A program made the position numbers and the translations under genes. From the NCBI GenBank assembly GCA_947561715.1, contig OX387197.1:19576266-19640265 (forward strand): a stretch of 64,000 nucleotides of DNA, given 5' to 3'. The notes below the pieces were generated by a model, which ran no database searches, was not told the origin of the DNA, and saw only the letters and a program-made list of their open reading frames with translations. Positions 1-11,300 of the stretch are shown here, piece after piece. This DNA comes from Ascidia mentula (Eukaryota > Chordata > Ascidiacea > Phlebobranchia > Ascidiidae). Every line of letters starts with the position of its first letter. The first letter of the stretch is position 1.

Positions 1-12
1 GCTAATATGTAG

Positions 13-135
13 CACGAGATTTATGTTAGACATCACGCGACTGCGGTTGACAGCGTCCTTGAGGCATCAGCCAAGTCCTGCAATGATGAGGCCAAGCGTT
101 CCCTTGGGGGAAGTGCGCTCTTTAAGACTAATTAG
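13..135 (+). CDS. Possible last exon of an unknown gene (5' part outside window)
   Basis: An acceptor-like AG at 11-12 is followed by 40 open codons ending in TAG at 133-135. The peptide begins HEIYVRHHATAVDSV and ends SLGGSALFKTN. It is hydrophilic and Ala/Ser-rich, like the tail of a soluble or helical protein. The rest of the gene would lie before the window. I do not recognise the family. The reading rests only on one open frame and one acceptor, so it could be chance. Confidence 0.3.
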   Translation, partial: HEIYVRHHATAVDSVLEASAKSCNDEAKRSLGGSALFKTN

Positions 136-1510
136 ATCCCGGTTACATCTGTATCAACTTAGTGGTGGGTTACTGTCCCAAACTGACAAGATGCAGCGCT
201 TCCCTCTCACAAACTGCCCGCTGCTGACTTTCGCCCAACCAACTTATCTGGTTGCTCGAACCCGAAAAAAATAGCAATTATAATAACTTGTTTAAAAAAA
301 ATGCACTGCGTTTTTGAAAATTTATACTTCATGGTTGTTTGATAAAGGAAAAGTGATTTAAGTTCCATTTGTCGTTTTGTGTTTTGCAATGGTTTCCCTT
401 GTGTGTTTGTTTTTCATATGTTTGTGTGTTTGAAGACAATGTTCCCGACAAAGAGGTTTATTGCTTGTTTTACTTGGGCTTAGATGACAGCACAGTGTGA
501 TCAACGTATTTGTTTTAAACACGATTGGCAGGTATAGCGTGGAGTTCTGCAATAAGAGTGGTCGGAATTAAGGGGCTGGTGACAAAAACTCACAATGTTT
601 GTTGCAAAAGGAAAATGAAAATAGCACCACGCTGTGGATAGTTTACACCTTACGTTTGTACTGGAAACCCATAAAAGGGACAAGTCAATGTCCCTTATAT
701 AAAGTATTTTTAGTCCTTGTTTGTTGGATATTCTTTTGTGGTCAAATACAATTGGTCTCATGTAGCTTTTATTTATATTAATAAATAAGGCAATGACAAG
801 ACGTTTTTACCTGCAACAGAAATTCAAATACCTTGTCTGTTTATTAGGTTCACAGGCTTCGCAGCCAAGGCATTGCAGCCTTAGCTGGATTTGCTACTTT
901 TCCCAACAAGTCGGAGCGAGATCTGAAAAATCAAGCTCCCGGTGAGGTTTGAACTCAAGACCCTGGGCTAACCAGGCCCAACGCTCTAACAACTGAACTA
1001 CAATACCTCAGTGGTGTATTGTGGCCAAGGTACTTTCATCACTTTCTGTAACTGCGAAGTGCAAAAACAGATGCAAAGCAAACAGCTAAGTTATAACGCA
1101 AGGTGTAGTGATACCTATCGACAGCCTGTCTAATTAGCTTGGTTCACTGATTCAGTATTGTTTCTATTCCTTTTTTATCAATCTTGTTTTTGTTTGAAAA
1201 AAAAACGGGAGTTTCCAACCACCAAGTTGAGTTGCGAGCTCAAAGCGTTGAGTCAATTTATTTAAGTGATGCTCCTTGGAAGTCTGGAAGGAGTGGTGCT
1301 TGTTAGATGTAAAATTAATCAAAAGGAAATCACCACTGGTCCTTCCACTGTCGGCAGTGTCAGTTTCAACAACATAAAGATACTTTCTGATCCAACATTT
1401 CGAAATATGCAAAATTTAGCACTTAGTTCACTATATGTTAAATACTTAATATTAAACATAAAAATTAAATTTAAAATGTCTTGTACGGAATAAAGCAATG
1501 TATTTAGTGG
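136..1510. other. Intergenic, AT-rich, with one SINE
   Basis: Apart from the tRNA-derived SINE at 847-1032, I see no coding exon here. The short open frames lack splice context and similarity to anything I know. Confidence 0.5.
847..1032 (-). mobile_element. tRNA-derived SINE copy
   Basis: Read on the reverse strand, the element starts with a tRNA-like head. It has a box A-like GTAGTTCAGTTGTTAGAGCG and, about 40 bases later, a box B-like GAGTTCAAACCTC. An unrelated body of about 100 bases follows (AGATCTCGCTCC, then TGCAATGCCTTGG). The same head and body recur at 9308-9490 and at about 15000-15200, which makes this an interspersed family rather than a tRNA gene. No clear target duplication was found. 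Confidence 0.65.
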
Positions 1511-1730
1511 TTAATGTGATCTAGCTCTTCCAGCTACAACCATTTCTTCAATGCCACACATGTTTACTCCACGTCGTATTTTGAACAGTCCTTTGGAACC
1601 CCATTTTGGCCCCCATGTGTTAACGGCTAACCAGTAGGGTAGGCCATTGCTCTCGCCCCAACCCAATATTTTTACGCTCTGACCGGATAACCGTGCATTT
1701 TGATTATTTTTTACGACAAACCATAAACTC
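1511..1730 (-). pseudogene. Cathepsin B-like last exon, decayed
   Basis: This is the terminal exon of a papain-family (C1A) cathepsin B. Recognisable pieces are VKILGWGESNGLPYW, NTWGPKWGSKG and NMCGIEEMVVAGRA, ending in TAA at 1511-1513. An acceptor (AAAATAG) lies at about 1731 and a GVY start matches exon 7 of the two genes upstream. A frame shift separates that GVY start from the rest. The catalytic histidine position reads SGQSVKI instead of GGHAVRI, so His has become Gln. The active-site Asn (NTW) remains. I find no exons 1-6 between here and 2300, so it looks like a remnant of a third tandem copy. Being the end of an unusual live gene is less likely. Confidence 0.6.
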
Positions 1731-2146
1731 CTATTTTCACAGTATCTTTGAGCTCATGAGATACTGATAGTGAAGTAAGAAATAAACTGTGACGATTAAC
1801 GTTTTGTGAGCTTTCCAGTCATTACATTTATTGGTTTCAGAAAACCATTTTCGACAAAGTAAAACTATGCATTTGTCAATCAACGCCAGCAAAAAGTAAT
1901 GTGCACATTTACTTCTAACAAGCCCTTATCCTTTATATTTCTTTGTTTGTTGCCACTTGAATAAAACTATTGTTTTACCAATTATCTGCAATAGCTAACA
2001 CCAATCCTCGCCGCATTTGCCAAGTTCAAATCCCGACAAACACGGCCCTGAGGCATGTTAGCTATTTTTCCTGCGGCAATCTTGCTCCGTGTGTCTTGCT
2101 GTCAAGTTTCCTCTAGAAGAAAAATCGAAATTAAATGGTTCCAACT

Positions 2147-2152
2147 TTTATT
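2147..2152 (-). terminator. Poly(A) signal candidate for the 2304-3924 gene
   Basis: AATAAA on the reverse strand, about 150 bases past the stop codon of the cathepsin B-like gene ending at 2304. Confidence 0.4.
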
Positions 2153-2303
2153 AAGCAGGGGGAAAATAGTGTAACAATTTTATAAGCTCTTTTTCCAATA
2201 CACATCAAGTCGTTATATGTAACTTTCATTATGTGAAAATATATGTCAGAGTTTGTGGTTGCTTAGTTTTCTCTTCGGACATGTATATGACTCCATGACT
2301 GTG

Positions 2304-3924
2304 TCAGAAGACCTCCTTAGTCTCTTTACTATTGTCCATAACATAAAAGTCGTCAACGCGAGGTTTTCCTGCGATAATCGATTCTTCTATTCCACAAGCG
2401 TTGTTTCCTCGCTTGATGAGAAAGAAACCTTCGTCTCCCCACTCTCTGTTCCACGTGTTTGCCACCGTCCAGTAACGAAAGCCGTCCATTTGGCCCCACC
2501 CAATGATGCGAACCGCATGCCCCCCAATAAAGTCACCAGTCACGTGTTTGTAGACCCCTACAAAATCACCACTTTTTAGTTTAGAGCTAAATTGATTAAG
2601 AAAATTCAGTAAAGGGTTACTGCTTGATACTCGTTTTCAATCGTTGTATTCGACTATACCTCCTTTGTATGTGAAAAAGTCTGCGTATACGCTCATCGTT
2701 GCCTGCACGGGTCCGTTTTTGTAAATTTCCATCTGTATGTCGGCCACCTTGCTGCTGACCTCGTACGCGTCCTCTGCAAAGAATTTGCTCTTTCTGTAGT
2801 CAAGGCTTTTATTGCCCTTGCACGTGGTGAAGCATTTCGGAGTGGTTTTGGTTTCGTTGCACTTTTGCAGCTTTCCTAAAACAATTATAGTGTTAGGATT
2901 TTCAGCATACTCTGAAGTGAATTGACCCACCTTTGATTCCATGTTCGCACGGAGGAAAGGAATATGGTTGACAATACTCTTTGTCCGCATGTACAAAGCC
3001 CGTGGTAATCCCATCGTACTTCCAGTATTTCCACGCTTCTAGTGGGTATCCCGCCTGACAGCTGGCACAAAAATAAATTTTTTTAGAGTAAAGTGACTAG
3101 CCCATAGTGCTAAAAAATCGATCGCTATTTTATATTTTTTTATCTTTACTTATACTTGGTTTCTCAATTCAAGTGTGCGTGTGTATATGTAATGAAAATC
3201 GTTGCTGTTGTTTCATGAAAGAACTTACCCAAAACCACACAATGGCCCACAACATGATAAAAGGTCCTGTGCTGAAAGTTGTGTAATTATGCGACCTTCA
3301 CTGTAAACACAAAGTCGATCGGTCATAGCTTGTACTGCACTCACCGCCCAGCTGGATGAGCAAGCACCCTGCAAAAAAACGACAGAAGGCAATGTGTTTG
3401 CAAACGTCTCATGAAATTGAATATAAACCTGATCGAATACTTGTCCAATCGATGGGCAATTTACCCAATGCTCTCTGCCATCAAACAAGAGGGGTATCGA
3501 TCCAAAGTTTGTGGCAAACCTGGAATTTGCAAGTCTAACCATAGTACAAAAGTAAAAGTAATTTCGTTTCTTGTCATGTTTCTACTTACTGTTTTCGTTT
3601 GTGAATGGTCGTTTTTGGTTTATGCAGCTTGGCTCCACAAAGAAACTTTAAGTCGTGAGGGGTAAACGCGTCCGGATCGAAGTTGTGGCCAGCCTATAGA
3701 AATATTATTATTTTTACCTTACTATGAATGTGTTTGTTATAAAAATTAAACAGCAAGGAATGTGAAAACTTATGTTGACTGACAGTGCTATTTATGATAC
3801 TTACCCTCCACGTTGTATTGAGACTGTTGACGTAATTTACAATGTCTTGAAATGTTTGGTGTGCAAAAGTGACCTGTTTTGGCAGCAAAAACACAACGGC
3901 AATTACAAGTTGCGCTGCGAACAT
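2304..3924 (-). CDS. Cathepsin B-like pseudoprotease (catalytic Cys to Ser)
   Basis: Seven exons join in phase: 3805-3924, 3590-3693, 3429-3519, 3229-3368, 2931-3061, 2660-2875 and 2304-2557. They encode 351 residues (human cathepsin B has 339). The order is signal peptide ([14 protein letters not shown]...), propeptide ([15 protein letters not shown]), then a C1A mature domain with the cathepsin B occluding loop ([13 protein letters not shown]). The oxyanion Gln105, His281 (GGHAVRI) and Asn301 (ANTW) are kept. The active-site motif reads [11 protein letters not shown], so the nucleophile at residue 111 is Ser, not Cys. One of the two occluding-loop His is also gone (EHG). I infer a secreted or lysosomal protein without normal cysteine-protease activity, comparable to TINAG-type pseudoenzymes. 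The ATG was chosen because it starts a good signal peptide; a longer frame upstream has no ATG. Confidence 0.85.
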
Positions 3925-4391
3925 TATCCCGGAAAACTGAAATGTCGCCACATAAATAATCCAATGTGATGACTTCTTGCCCTACCACATCAACTACAAC
4001 AAAGGTAGTGCTGGACACTGTGGTATTGATTTGTATACAAAACGACACGTGCTTTCATTTGTCGGCAAACCTAACCGAAAAGCTAATTCAGTCTGCCCCG
4101 AGGCAAGTGCAACCGTTTTAATTTGTAAACTGACATGTAACAAAACATGTCCTCTCACACCAGGTTATTTCACGTTTTATGTTTTATTTATCATTAAAAG
4201 TTTTTTAACCAATACTGCACAAAATTATATTTGTAAGAAAATAATTTTTAAGAAACTTAATCATATCATTTTCTTGGCCAAGCAAAATCCGACTATATTG
4301 TATTTATATGGATATTAAACATACTTATAAATCTGTTTTTGGTTAACTTACAACACACACTGACACAATCATGTTTTTTGCAGTATCGACA

Positions 4392-6191
4392 TTATTCGTT
4401 TAAAAACTGTTGAGCGTCGTTGTATTTATTTAACTTCGACGCATAACCACGTCGAGTTTCGGTGAAACGTTTCAAGACAGCGTTATCGATTCTGGGTCTT
4501 CCAGCAACGATGGAAGATTCGATGCCGCACTCGTTCACTTCTCTCAGAATCTTGAAAAATCCCTTTTCTCCCCACTCTGTGTTCCACGTGTTGCCGACCG
4601 TCCAGTATCTGATGTTTTGTTCCTCACCCCAGCCGACAATACGCACCGAATGCTCGCCGAGAAATCGCCCGGTCACATGTTGATATACACCTGGTAAATC
4701 ACGCAGTGTAGTCTCATCAAAATCGTTGTCACTTTTTTGATTGGAATATAAATATGTCCTAAAGCGAACGAATATTTATAGCAGCGTGTTTCGATACGAG
4801 ATAGTGAGTAAGTTATGTGACAAGGGCTTGCAAGTTCAACTAAAACTGTTTAGTGAAAACGATGCCTTACCAACTTTGTAAGTGAGGAAGTCAGAATACA
4901 TTGACATTGTAGCTTGAACAGGGCCGTTGATAAATATTTCCATCTGAATCTGTTCTACTTTGCTGCTGACAGTGTAGGAATTAACTGCGAAATACTTATC
5001 CTTGGTGTAATCAATTGACTTGTTTCCGCCACAGGAACGGATACAGCGTGGAGTGTTGATGGTGTCTCTGCACATCGTTTTATTTTCTGTCAAAATGTTG
5101 GCAGGTTTGTCATCGTGCTTGTTGTTTACATTTACAATTTCTCACCTTGCGGAAAATGGTGACAGGGTGGAAAAGTGTATGGTTGACAAAATCGCTCGTC
5201 GCCGTACCCGGACCCGCTGACAATTCCCTGCCACTGAAAATAATTCCAAGCTGCCAATGGATAACCTCCGCGACACCTTTACACAAACAACTAAACTGAA
5301 TCTTCTCCCTTTCTCCCCAAAAAACATATATAAGCTCACCCTCCGCCACATCTCCACCCACAGCAGGTTAGCAAATCTTGCTCCGACAACTCAGTCACGA
5401 TTCTTCCTTGACTGAAGATGCAAATACGATCGCTCATGGTCTGAACGGCGCTCACTGCCCAGTCGGACCCGCATGTACCCTGTCGCGATACTGGCCATAA
5501 CAGCGATTGTTCGAGAGAGTTAAGAGATGTTTTCATTTACCTGGTCCTTGATTTGCGGTATTGTGGGGCAAAATGGCCAATGTCCGCGGGATTGGAACAA
5601 GAAGGGGATATTGATATTCACCTTATGATATCTGTGTATTAAAGTGTAGGTTTGGGTATATTGCTCAGCAATATTGGTCACAATTAACAAGAGGACTCAG
5701 AAGGTTGCAGATTATTCAACGTTTGAAATAAAATAGATTCTTCATAACAACAACAGAGCCTGTTGGTCAGTCTGCATGTACCAGACCTGCCCAATGTTTT
5801 ATGAAGGCATAGCAAGGAATTCAGTTGCACTAATATCTTTGAAACAATGCATCGTAGTTTCTTACATTGTTGGCAGGACGATTTCCCCAGCGACAAACTT
5901 TCTTTTCTTCACACCGCAAAGATGTTTTAAGTCGGACGGGACGTAAACATCGGGATTAAAATTATGACCTGCCTATAGGAAAACAAAATACTTTACCCCT
6001 ACCACTTCGTGCATGTGCACAAGTATCATTACTCCATCACACATCTCCGTACAAAAATTACCTACCTTCCAAGTCGTATTTGCAAAATTGATTGTGTCCA
6101 CAATCTCATAAAAACTTTCCGATGCAAGTTGAACATCTTGCAAAACATAAAGTAACAAACACAAAAACAAAGCAGTTTTTGTTGACGACAT
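4392..6191 (-). CDS. Cathepsin B-like pseudoprotease (catalytic Cys to Asp)
   Basis: Exons 6066-6191, 5866-5972, 5541-5631, 5340-5479, 5146-5276, 4871-5086 and 4392-4690 join in phase to give 369 residues. Intron positions and phases match the neighbour at 2304-3924, so the two are tandem duplicates. It has a signal peptide ([17 protein letters not shown]), propeptide ([17 protein letters not shown]) and a mature C1A domain with occluding-loop segment [12 protein letters not shown]. Gln108, His284 (GEHSVRI) and Asn304 (GNTW) are kept. The nucleophile site reads [11 protein letters not shown], so Cys is replaced by Asp at 114. The C-terminus is about 20 residues longer than usual (after GRPRID). 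Probable secreted or lysosomal pseudoenzyme; the ligand is unknown. Confidence 0.85.
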
Positions 6192-7324
6192 TTTCTGCCA
6201 CGACAATTTGAAAGTTTTACGAATGACCTAAACAACAATGAGCTGCAAGTGGCCGCCACCTCTAGCCTCCGGCAATTGCCGAAGTACTGTAGGACATTCG
6301 GTGTTGCAAAAGTAGTTTAACCAAAACATAACTTTGTCGTGTTGTTAAGGATTGTCAAATGCTATTTAAATCACATATCACAATTGTGCACAAACATTCA
6401 ATCGACATCACACCACGAATGCAGTCAACCATAACATATTCAATGAAGCATGCTGTTTGTGTTCAATCGGTGTTTCCTCACGAATGCCGATATGTCTGTG
6501 AGTTGGTGCTGTAGCATGTGCGGTTCCTGAGGCTGCCTTGTTTATCTTAGGCCTCGGGCGTATGTATCGAATGGCTTTACTTTGAATGAACAAACATGTT
6601 TGGTGATGTTTGAACCAGATATTTGTTAAAGTGACGCGATAGATGAGACTGAGATATACCACATGTTGAAGAATGCTTTTGAAGTTTCATGTATGCTTGG
6701 TCTCAAGTTAATTATGTTGGCTGTCTGTTTAGTGCTTCTCTTTTGCTTGGAAAATTAACAAGAAGTCCGAATAACAATTTAGTGATCAGGTATGCTGGCT
6801 AGAATTCCCGCAGTCGACAATACTGTACTAGTCTTAAAACAGCAGCAGTAGTTAACGTTGAATGAATGCACACGGCAAACGAATGGCAGGAAAACACGTT
6901 TTACCGAGTGGTGCCTGACACTAAAAACGCAGCAGGGTTCAAACTATGATCAATCACGTTTGTTTACTCAAGGGCCCTTAATGAAACGGGGATTTTCATT
7001 ATCATACGTTGACACAACCTAGTGTTTATTTGATCACAAATGTGATGAATTCATATCAACACACTTCCACATAATTGAAACTGCTATGAGTTGTTATAAA
7101 TATAAATTCAACTAGTTTCCCTGCGTACAAGAACAACTAAGGTTACCACAGTGTGTGATTTTCGTAAAACAGATGTTCGCGCGATGATGGCAGTGTCTGG
7201 GCGGTGCAATCGCGTCAGCTTAGCTACCGGTGAACAACGTTGCATATTCGACTACTAAATTGCATGCCTTCCAGTTTTTGCTTATTAGCTACTTGTAGTC
7301 AAGCAGTTGTCGTAATTTGATAAA
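6192..7324. other. Upstream region of the first sulfotransferase, duplicated elsewhere
   Basis: No exon was recognised. Parts of this stretch recur in the cluster. About 6420-6500 is found inverted at 9225-9300. About 6420-6640 is found direct and diverged at 12310-12480. About 6900-7330 is found direct at 10880-11300. It therefore carries the promoter-side sequence that was copied with the sulfotransferase genes. Confidence 0.6.
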
Positions 7325-8858
7325 ATGAAAGTGATTTGCGCCGGGGCCCCGAAAACTGGAACAAAGAGCATCGCGAGGGCGCTTCGAACTTTGGGTTATG
7401 ATCCAGGTAAAATATATTCGACACCAGCTGGACATCAGGCATAATGAAATTCTTCCTAATGCAGACCGCTTGTTTTGCTCATAGTTTTCGACGTTGAAGA
7501 ATGTATAGAATTCGCTTTTGATGAGTGGGAGGATTTCTTCGAAAATCGAGTTCCGAATATGCAGAAAATCTTGGATGTTTACGAGGGGCATGACGTCGAA
7601 GCAGTGGTGGACATGCCCCACTCTAACTTTTTTGACAAGTTTCTTGAGCGCTGGCCTGATGCAAAGGTGTATATTTACGTATTTAAACTAAAATGGGCAG
7701 CATATCTGTACAATTACTGCAAAAACAACAATAAAGACATGCAAGAAGGCGAAAAAGAATATTGTCGTTTACGAAAACTGTTTTATGGGAAGAACGGGGA
7801 ACTATCCTATATTCGAACCATATCTTTGTCCTTTTTCGTGCTACGTGAATGCGTCAAGTAAAAATACGAAATATAAACAAGAGGTAAAATAATATTTCCT
7901 GAAAGGTTGTTCTCATGATTCGAAACGAAGACGACTGGTTTACTAGCTTTGTGAATATGATGGCCGAAGCTGGGAAAACACATCATTACGTCGTCGTGAT
8001 GAGGCTATTTTCCAAGTCATTGCGGCGATTCATGAAATTCATGGATACATTTGCAACCATAACTTTCGTAAGTTTTATGGCAATTTGTTTTCGTCTTTTG
8101 CATAACTGTCGCGTTAATTGTTTACAGGGGTCGTGGAAACCGCATCCATTTTTGTGGAAAACCTGGTACCAACGTCACAATGCCTACGTCAGAGCAACTG
8201 TTCCAAAAGAACAGTTGCTTGAAATGAATGTTAAGGAGGTTGGTTTTCCACATATTCGTAACTGTAAAACTAATCCTTGAGTAAACAACTGAACATACAA
8301 AGTGCCCGCACACAAAACAGGTAATTTCCGTGCAAAACTTTGCAAGTAAATTTTGCAATTAGAAATTATTTAGTTTCAGTACACACGTAAACGTTTTTCT
8401 GTGAAAACCTTTAAACCAAACACGATTTCAAACTTATTGAATCGCTCTATGCCTTTTTTTGTAATCGAAGATGTTTTAAACATTTTTGTATAATTCTGTT
8501 TTGTACTTTTCGTTGATTGATATTTTTTTATATTGGTAGTGTTCATCTGTGATCAGAAAGCGGCAAATTGGCGTACTGAGACAAAAAAAAGCATACAACA
8601 ACGTGTATTAAAAAAAATATAAATAATCATTAATATTATTTTGTACAGGGTTGGAAGCCATTGTGTGACTTTCTCCAAAAACCCGTTCCCGACGAGGAAT
8701 TTCCAACCGAAAATAAAGCAACGAGTAAAAGTAAAATCGTCGACCGTCTCATGAAAGACACGAAACTGTTGAAGAAAGCGGATAGCGAATTGCGATTTTC
8801 CATTACGCTTATTGTACTTGTAGTGGGTCTTGTCACGGGAGTGTATCTTTTTCTTTAA
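7325..8858 (+). CDS. Tail-anchored P-loop sulfotransferase (PF17784 type), copy 1
   Basis: Exons 7325-7406, 7485-7666, 7906-8067, 8128-8238 and 8649-8858 join in phase into 248 residues. The N-terminus MKVICAGAPKTGTKS is the 5'-phosphosulfate (PAPS) loop of the sulfotransferase family. FDVEECIEFAFDEW, WPDAKVV and LMIRNEDDWFTSF follow the family pattern; the last carries the 3'-phosphate-binding Arg and the trailing W..S/F positions. VPKEQLLEMNVKEGWKPLC and FLQKPVPDEEFP are the conserved end of the family. The last 18 residues (about 229-246) are a hydrophobic helix, so the protein should be anchored by its tail with the enzyme facing the cytosol. There is no signal peptide. The acceptor substrate is unknown. 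This family is often misnamed as an NAD-dependent epimerase. Confidence 0.85.
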
Positions 8859-8992
8859 ATTGGAATGTACTATTTTGCAAATGCATGCGGCCACGTTATT
8901 GTTTGAAGCACTGTAACCTTTGTTGGAAAATACTCCAAGAGCTGACTTTGTTCCTGATAAAAATAAGAAGTTTTTAAAATATCGAAAAGCTC

Positions 8993-9062
8993 AAGGTATT
9001 TTTCTTGTTTTGCTCATAATTTTCGACGTTGAGGAAAACCGCGTTCCGATATATGAAACTTC
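8993..9062 (+). pseudogene. Short sulfotransferase exon 2 scrap
   Basis: The start of exon 2 (CTCATAATTTTCGACGTTGA) is joined directly to a later piece of the same exon (AACCGCGTTCCGATAT), with the middle deleted. It lies just downstream of copy 1 and is not codable as an enzyme. Confidence 0.55.
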
Positions 9063-9307
9063 AAAAGCATTCTCCACAATGAGATGTATCTCTCTTAACG
9101 CGTGACGTTAACAAACAAAAAACTAGTTCAAACTTCACCAAACACGTTTGTTCATTTAAAGTGAAGGCGTTTGTGGTAAGCAAGATAGCCTTAGGAAACA
9201 ACAAATGCTTCAGCGCCACTTAAGAGACATGTCGGCATTCGTAAGGAAACACCGATTGAACACAAACAGCATGCTTCATTTAATATGTTATGGTTGACTG
9301 GTTTGCA

Positions 9308-9490
9308 GTTTACAGGCATTGCAGCCTCAGCTGGATCAGCCACTTTTCCCGACAAGTCGGAGCGAGATCTCAAAATCAAGCTCCCAGTGAGGTTTGAACT
9401 CACGACCCCGGGCTGACTAGGCTCAACGCTCTGCAAAGAGCTACGCGAGCTCGGCGGTTTCACGAGGTATATTGTGGACAAGATACACTG
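9308..9490 (-). mobile_element. tRNA-derived SINE copy inside the inverted duplication
   Basis: The same head and body as the element at 847-1032, in the same orientation. Box B reads GAGTTCAAACCTC on the reverse strand. It pairs with the SINE at about 15000-15200 as part of the inverted duplication, so the insertion predates that duplication. Confidence 0.6.
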
Positions 9491-10081
9491 GTGCGCATAC
9501 GCACAACTTGCCAGGCAACCTTCAAATATACGTAGGGGATCTCTACCACTGTAATCAGACAAAGCAGTAATGCTTTAAAGGCATGATTGGCAGGAGCGCC
9601 CCACTGTGCAGGTCCTTACTTAGCGATCACAGCTATCGTAGTTCACAACCAGTGACAAAACATTAGTTTGACATGCGTTTTTATCAATGTGGGGGTTTTA
9701 ACAATAATACCAAAACGTCCATAAAATATACAAAATATCAGGTTTCTAAGTAACAGTTTCAGAATAAAGACGATCGCGGGTACTGGCACAGAAAAGGATC
9801 TTCAAATCTTCATTTAATTAACACCAACATTTTTCCTACAACCATAGGCCGGAGTGAAAAAACTAAACACTACCGGTTTACACGTAGACATTTTTACAAA
9901 CAGAGAGTGTTTTTCCTTTAGCTTGTCATGTGTTATGAAACGCGTCACACTTAAGAGTTATGGGCTTTTACCAGTTTCTTTGACAATCGACTACAAATTC
10001 TTTTGCAACATCGTGCGATAAATTTTTTTTTACATGTTTGCAAACCAAGACATCTAAAAACCAACCTCTTTAACATTCATT

Positions 10082-10390
10082 TCAAGCAAATGTTCTTTCG
10101 GAACAGTTGCTCTCACGTAGGCATTGTGACGTCGATACCATCCAGGTCTTCCACAAAAACGGATGCGGTTTCCACGACCCCTGTAAACAATTAACGTGAC
10201 AATTATGTGAAAGACGTGAACAATTATTGCCAAAACTTACAAAAGTTATGTTCGCAAGTGTATCTGAGAAACTTATGAACCGCCGCAATGATTTGGAGAG
10301 TGGTCTCATCAGTCCCACGTGACGATGATTTTCATCAATCATATTCACGAAGCTAGTAAACCAGTCGTCTTCGTCTCGAATCATGAGAAC
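10082..10390 (-). pseudogene. Sulfotransferase exons 3-4, inverted orphan copy
   Basis: Exon 3 (LMIRDEDDWFTSFVNM, LRRFISFSDTLANITF) and exon 4 (GSWKPHPFLWKTW) are present with their short intron, on the strand opposite to both intact genes. Relative to copies 1 and 2, exon 3 lacks a few codons around the EAGK segment. Exon 4 shifts frame after KTW, where a few bases are missing. I found no exon 1, 2 or 5 in this orientation nearby. Confidence 0.7.
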
Positions 10391-10879
10391 AACCTAATGG
10401 TAAAACAAATCACTTCACACGTTTAACTACGTAAAATACAAGGTCACCATGGGCCGGGACCAAAAAATATCCACGCTAATTTTTAATTGACGCAGGTCTT
10501 TAAAATTGTGATTTTTATTGATGTTGACGATTTCGATCAAGATGAAGAGTTTTTGTACATGGACACGATTTCATTGTCTACGTGAGCGCACAAATGTACG
10601 TCTGCCACAGCAGTGGGCCGTATAACTATAACCCGCATTGATGCAATTACGCACGTTTGCAAGACAAAAACATGCACGCCAATTGGAAACAATGAAATTT
10701 CTTCGAAATAACCACCAACGTATTTTTTGAGACACTGTTCTTGAAAATTGGCACAAATTTTAGAAATAAGCACACTATATATGGCAACGCTGTATGTACT
10801 TTTGCAAAAACTTATGTTGCACAATAAGGGACAAAGTCCATGTTTAATTTGAAAGACTGTACATTAACATGGCAAAACA

Positions 10880-11300
10880 AATGGCATCAAAACACTTGTC
10901 GCGTTTTTATTCAATGGCGCCAGACACTAAAAGGCAGCAGTGCTCAGAGTATAATTAATCACGTTTGTTTACTCGTGTGCTTTTAAGGAAATGGGGATTT
11001 CATTATCAGGCGTTGACACCATATACTGTTTATTTGATCACAATTCATATCCACACACTTCCACATAATTAAAACTGCTATGAGTAATTATAAATATAAA
11101 TTCAACTAGTTTCCACGCGTACAAAAACAACTAGAGTTACCATGATGTGTGAATAAGTAATTTTCGTAAAACAGATGTTCGCGCGGTGAAGGCAGTGTCT
11201 GGGGTATGCAATCGCGTCAGCTTAGCTGCCGGTGAACAACGTTGTTTATTAGGCTACATATAGTCAAGCAGTTATCGAAATTTGATGAAATGATTCGAAA
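10880..11300 (+). repeat. Direct copy of the sulfotransferase upstream region
   Basis: It parallels about 6900-7330 in order: CAATCACGTTTGTTTACTC-like, GGGGATTTTCATTATCA-like, the GTTTATTTGATCACA run, AACTGCTATGAGT, the TTCGTAAAACAGATGTTCGC stretch and the final TCAAGCAGTTRTCGWAATTTGAT just before the ATG position. Promoter sequence was therefore duplicated along with a gene copy that has since decayed (11290-11667). Confidence 0.65.

Larger units (their letters stand above)
9308..10850 (-). repeat. Inverted partial duplication of the 13655-15200 segment
   Basis: Read in reverse, this stretch follows 13655-15200 almost throughout: the second half of intron 2, exons 3 and 4, a long intron 4 segment and the SINE. 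Matching landmarks include GGACTTTGTCCC (about 10840 and 13680), the exon 3 and 4 sequence (10100-10390 and 14106-14440), ACCCCCACATTGATAAAAAC (about 9690 and 14830) and the SINE body. The copies have many scattered differences, so the event is not recent. The other arm belongs to intact copy 2, which implies copying in reverse orientation into the cluster. Confidence 0.75.

Noticed and set aside
847-1032. A functional tRNA gene in the SINE head
   Set aside because: The cloverleaf arms do not pair well, and the sequence continues into a body shared by dispersed copies.
2000-2110. Box B-like AAGTTCAAATCCCGAC suggesting another SINE or tRNA
   Set aside because: No box A at the right distance and no similarity to the SINE body seen elsewhere in the window.
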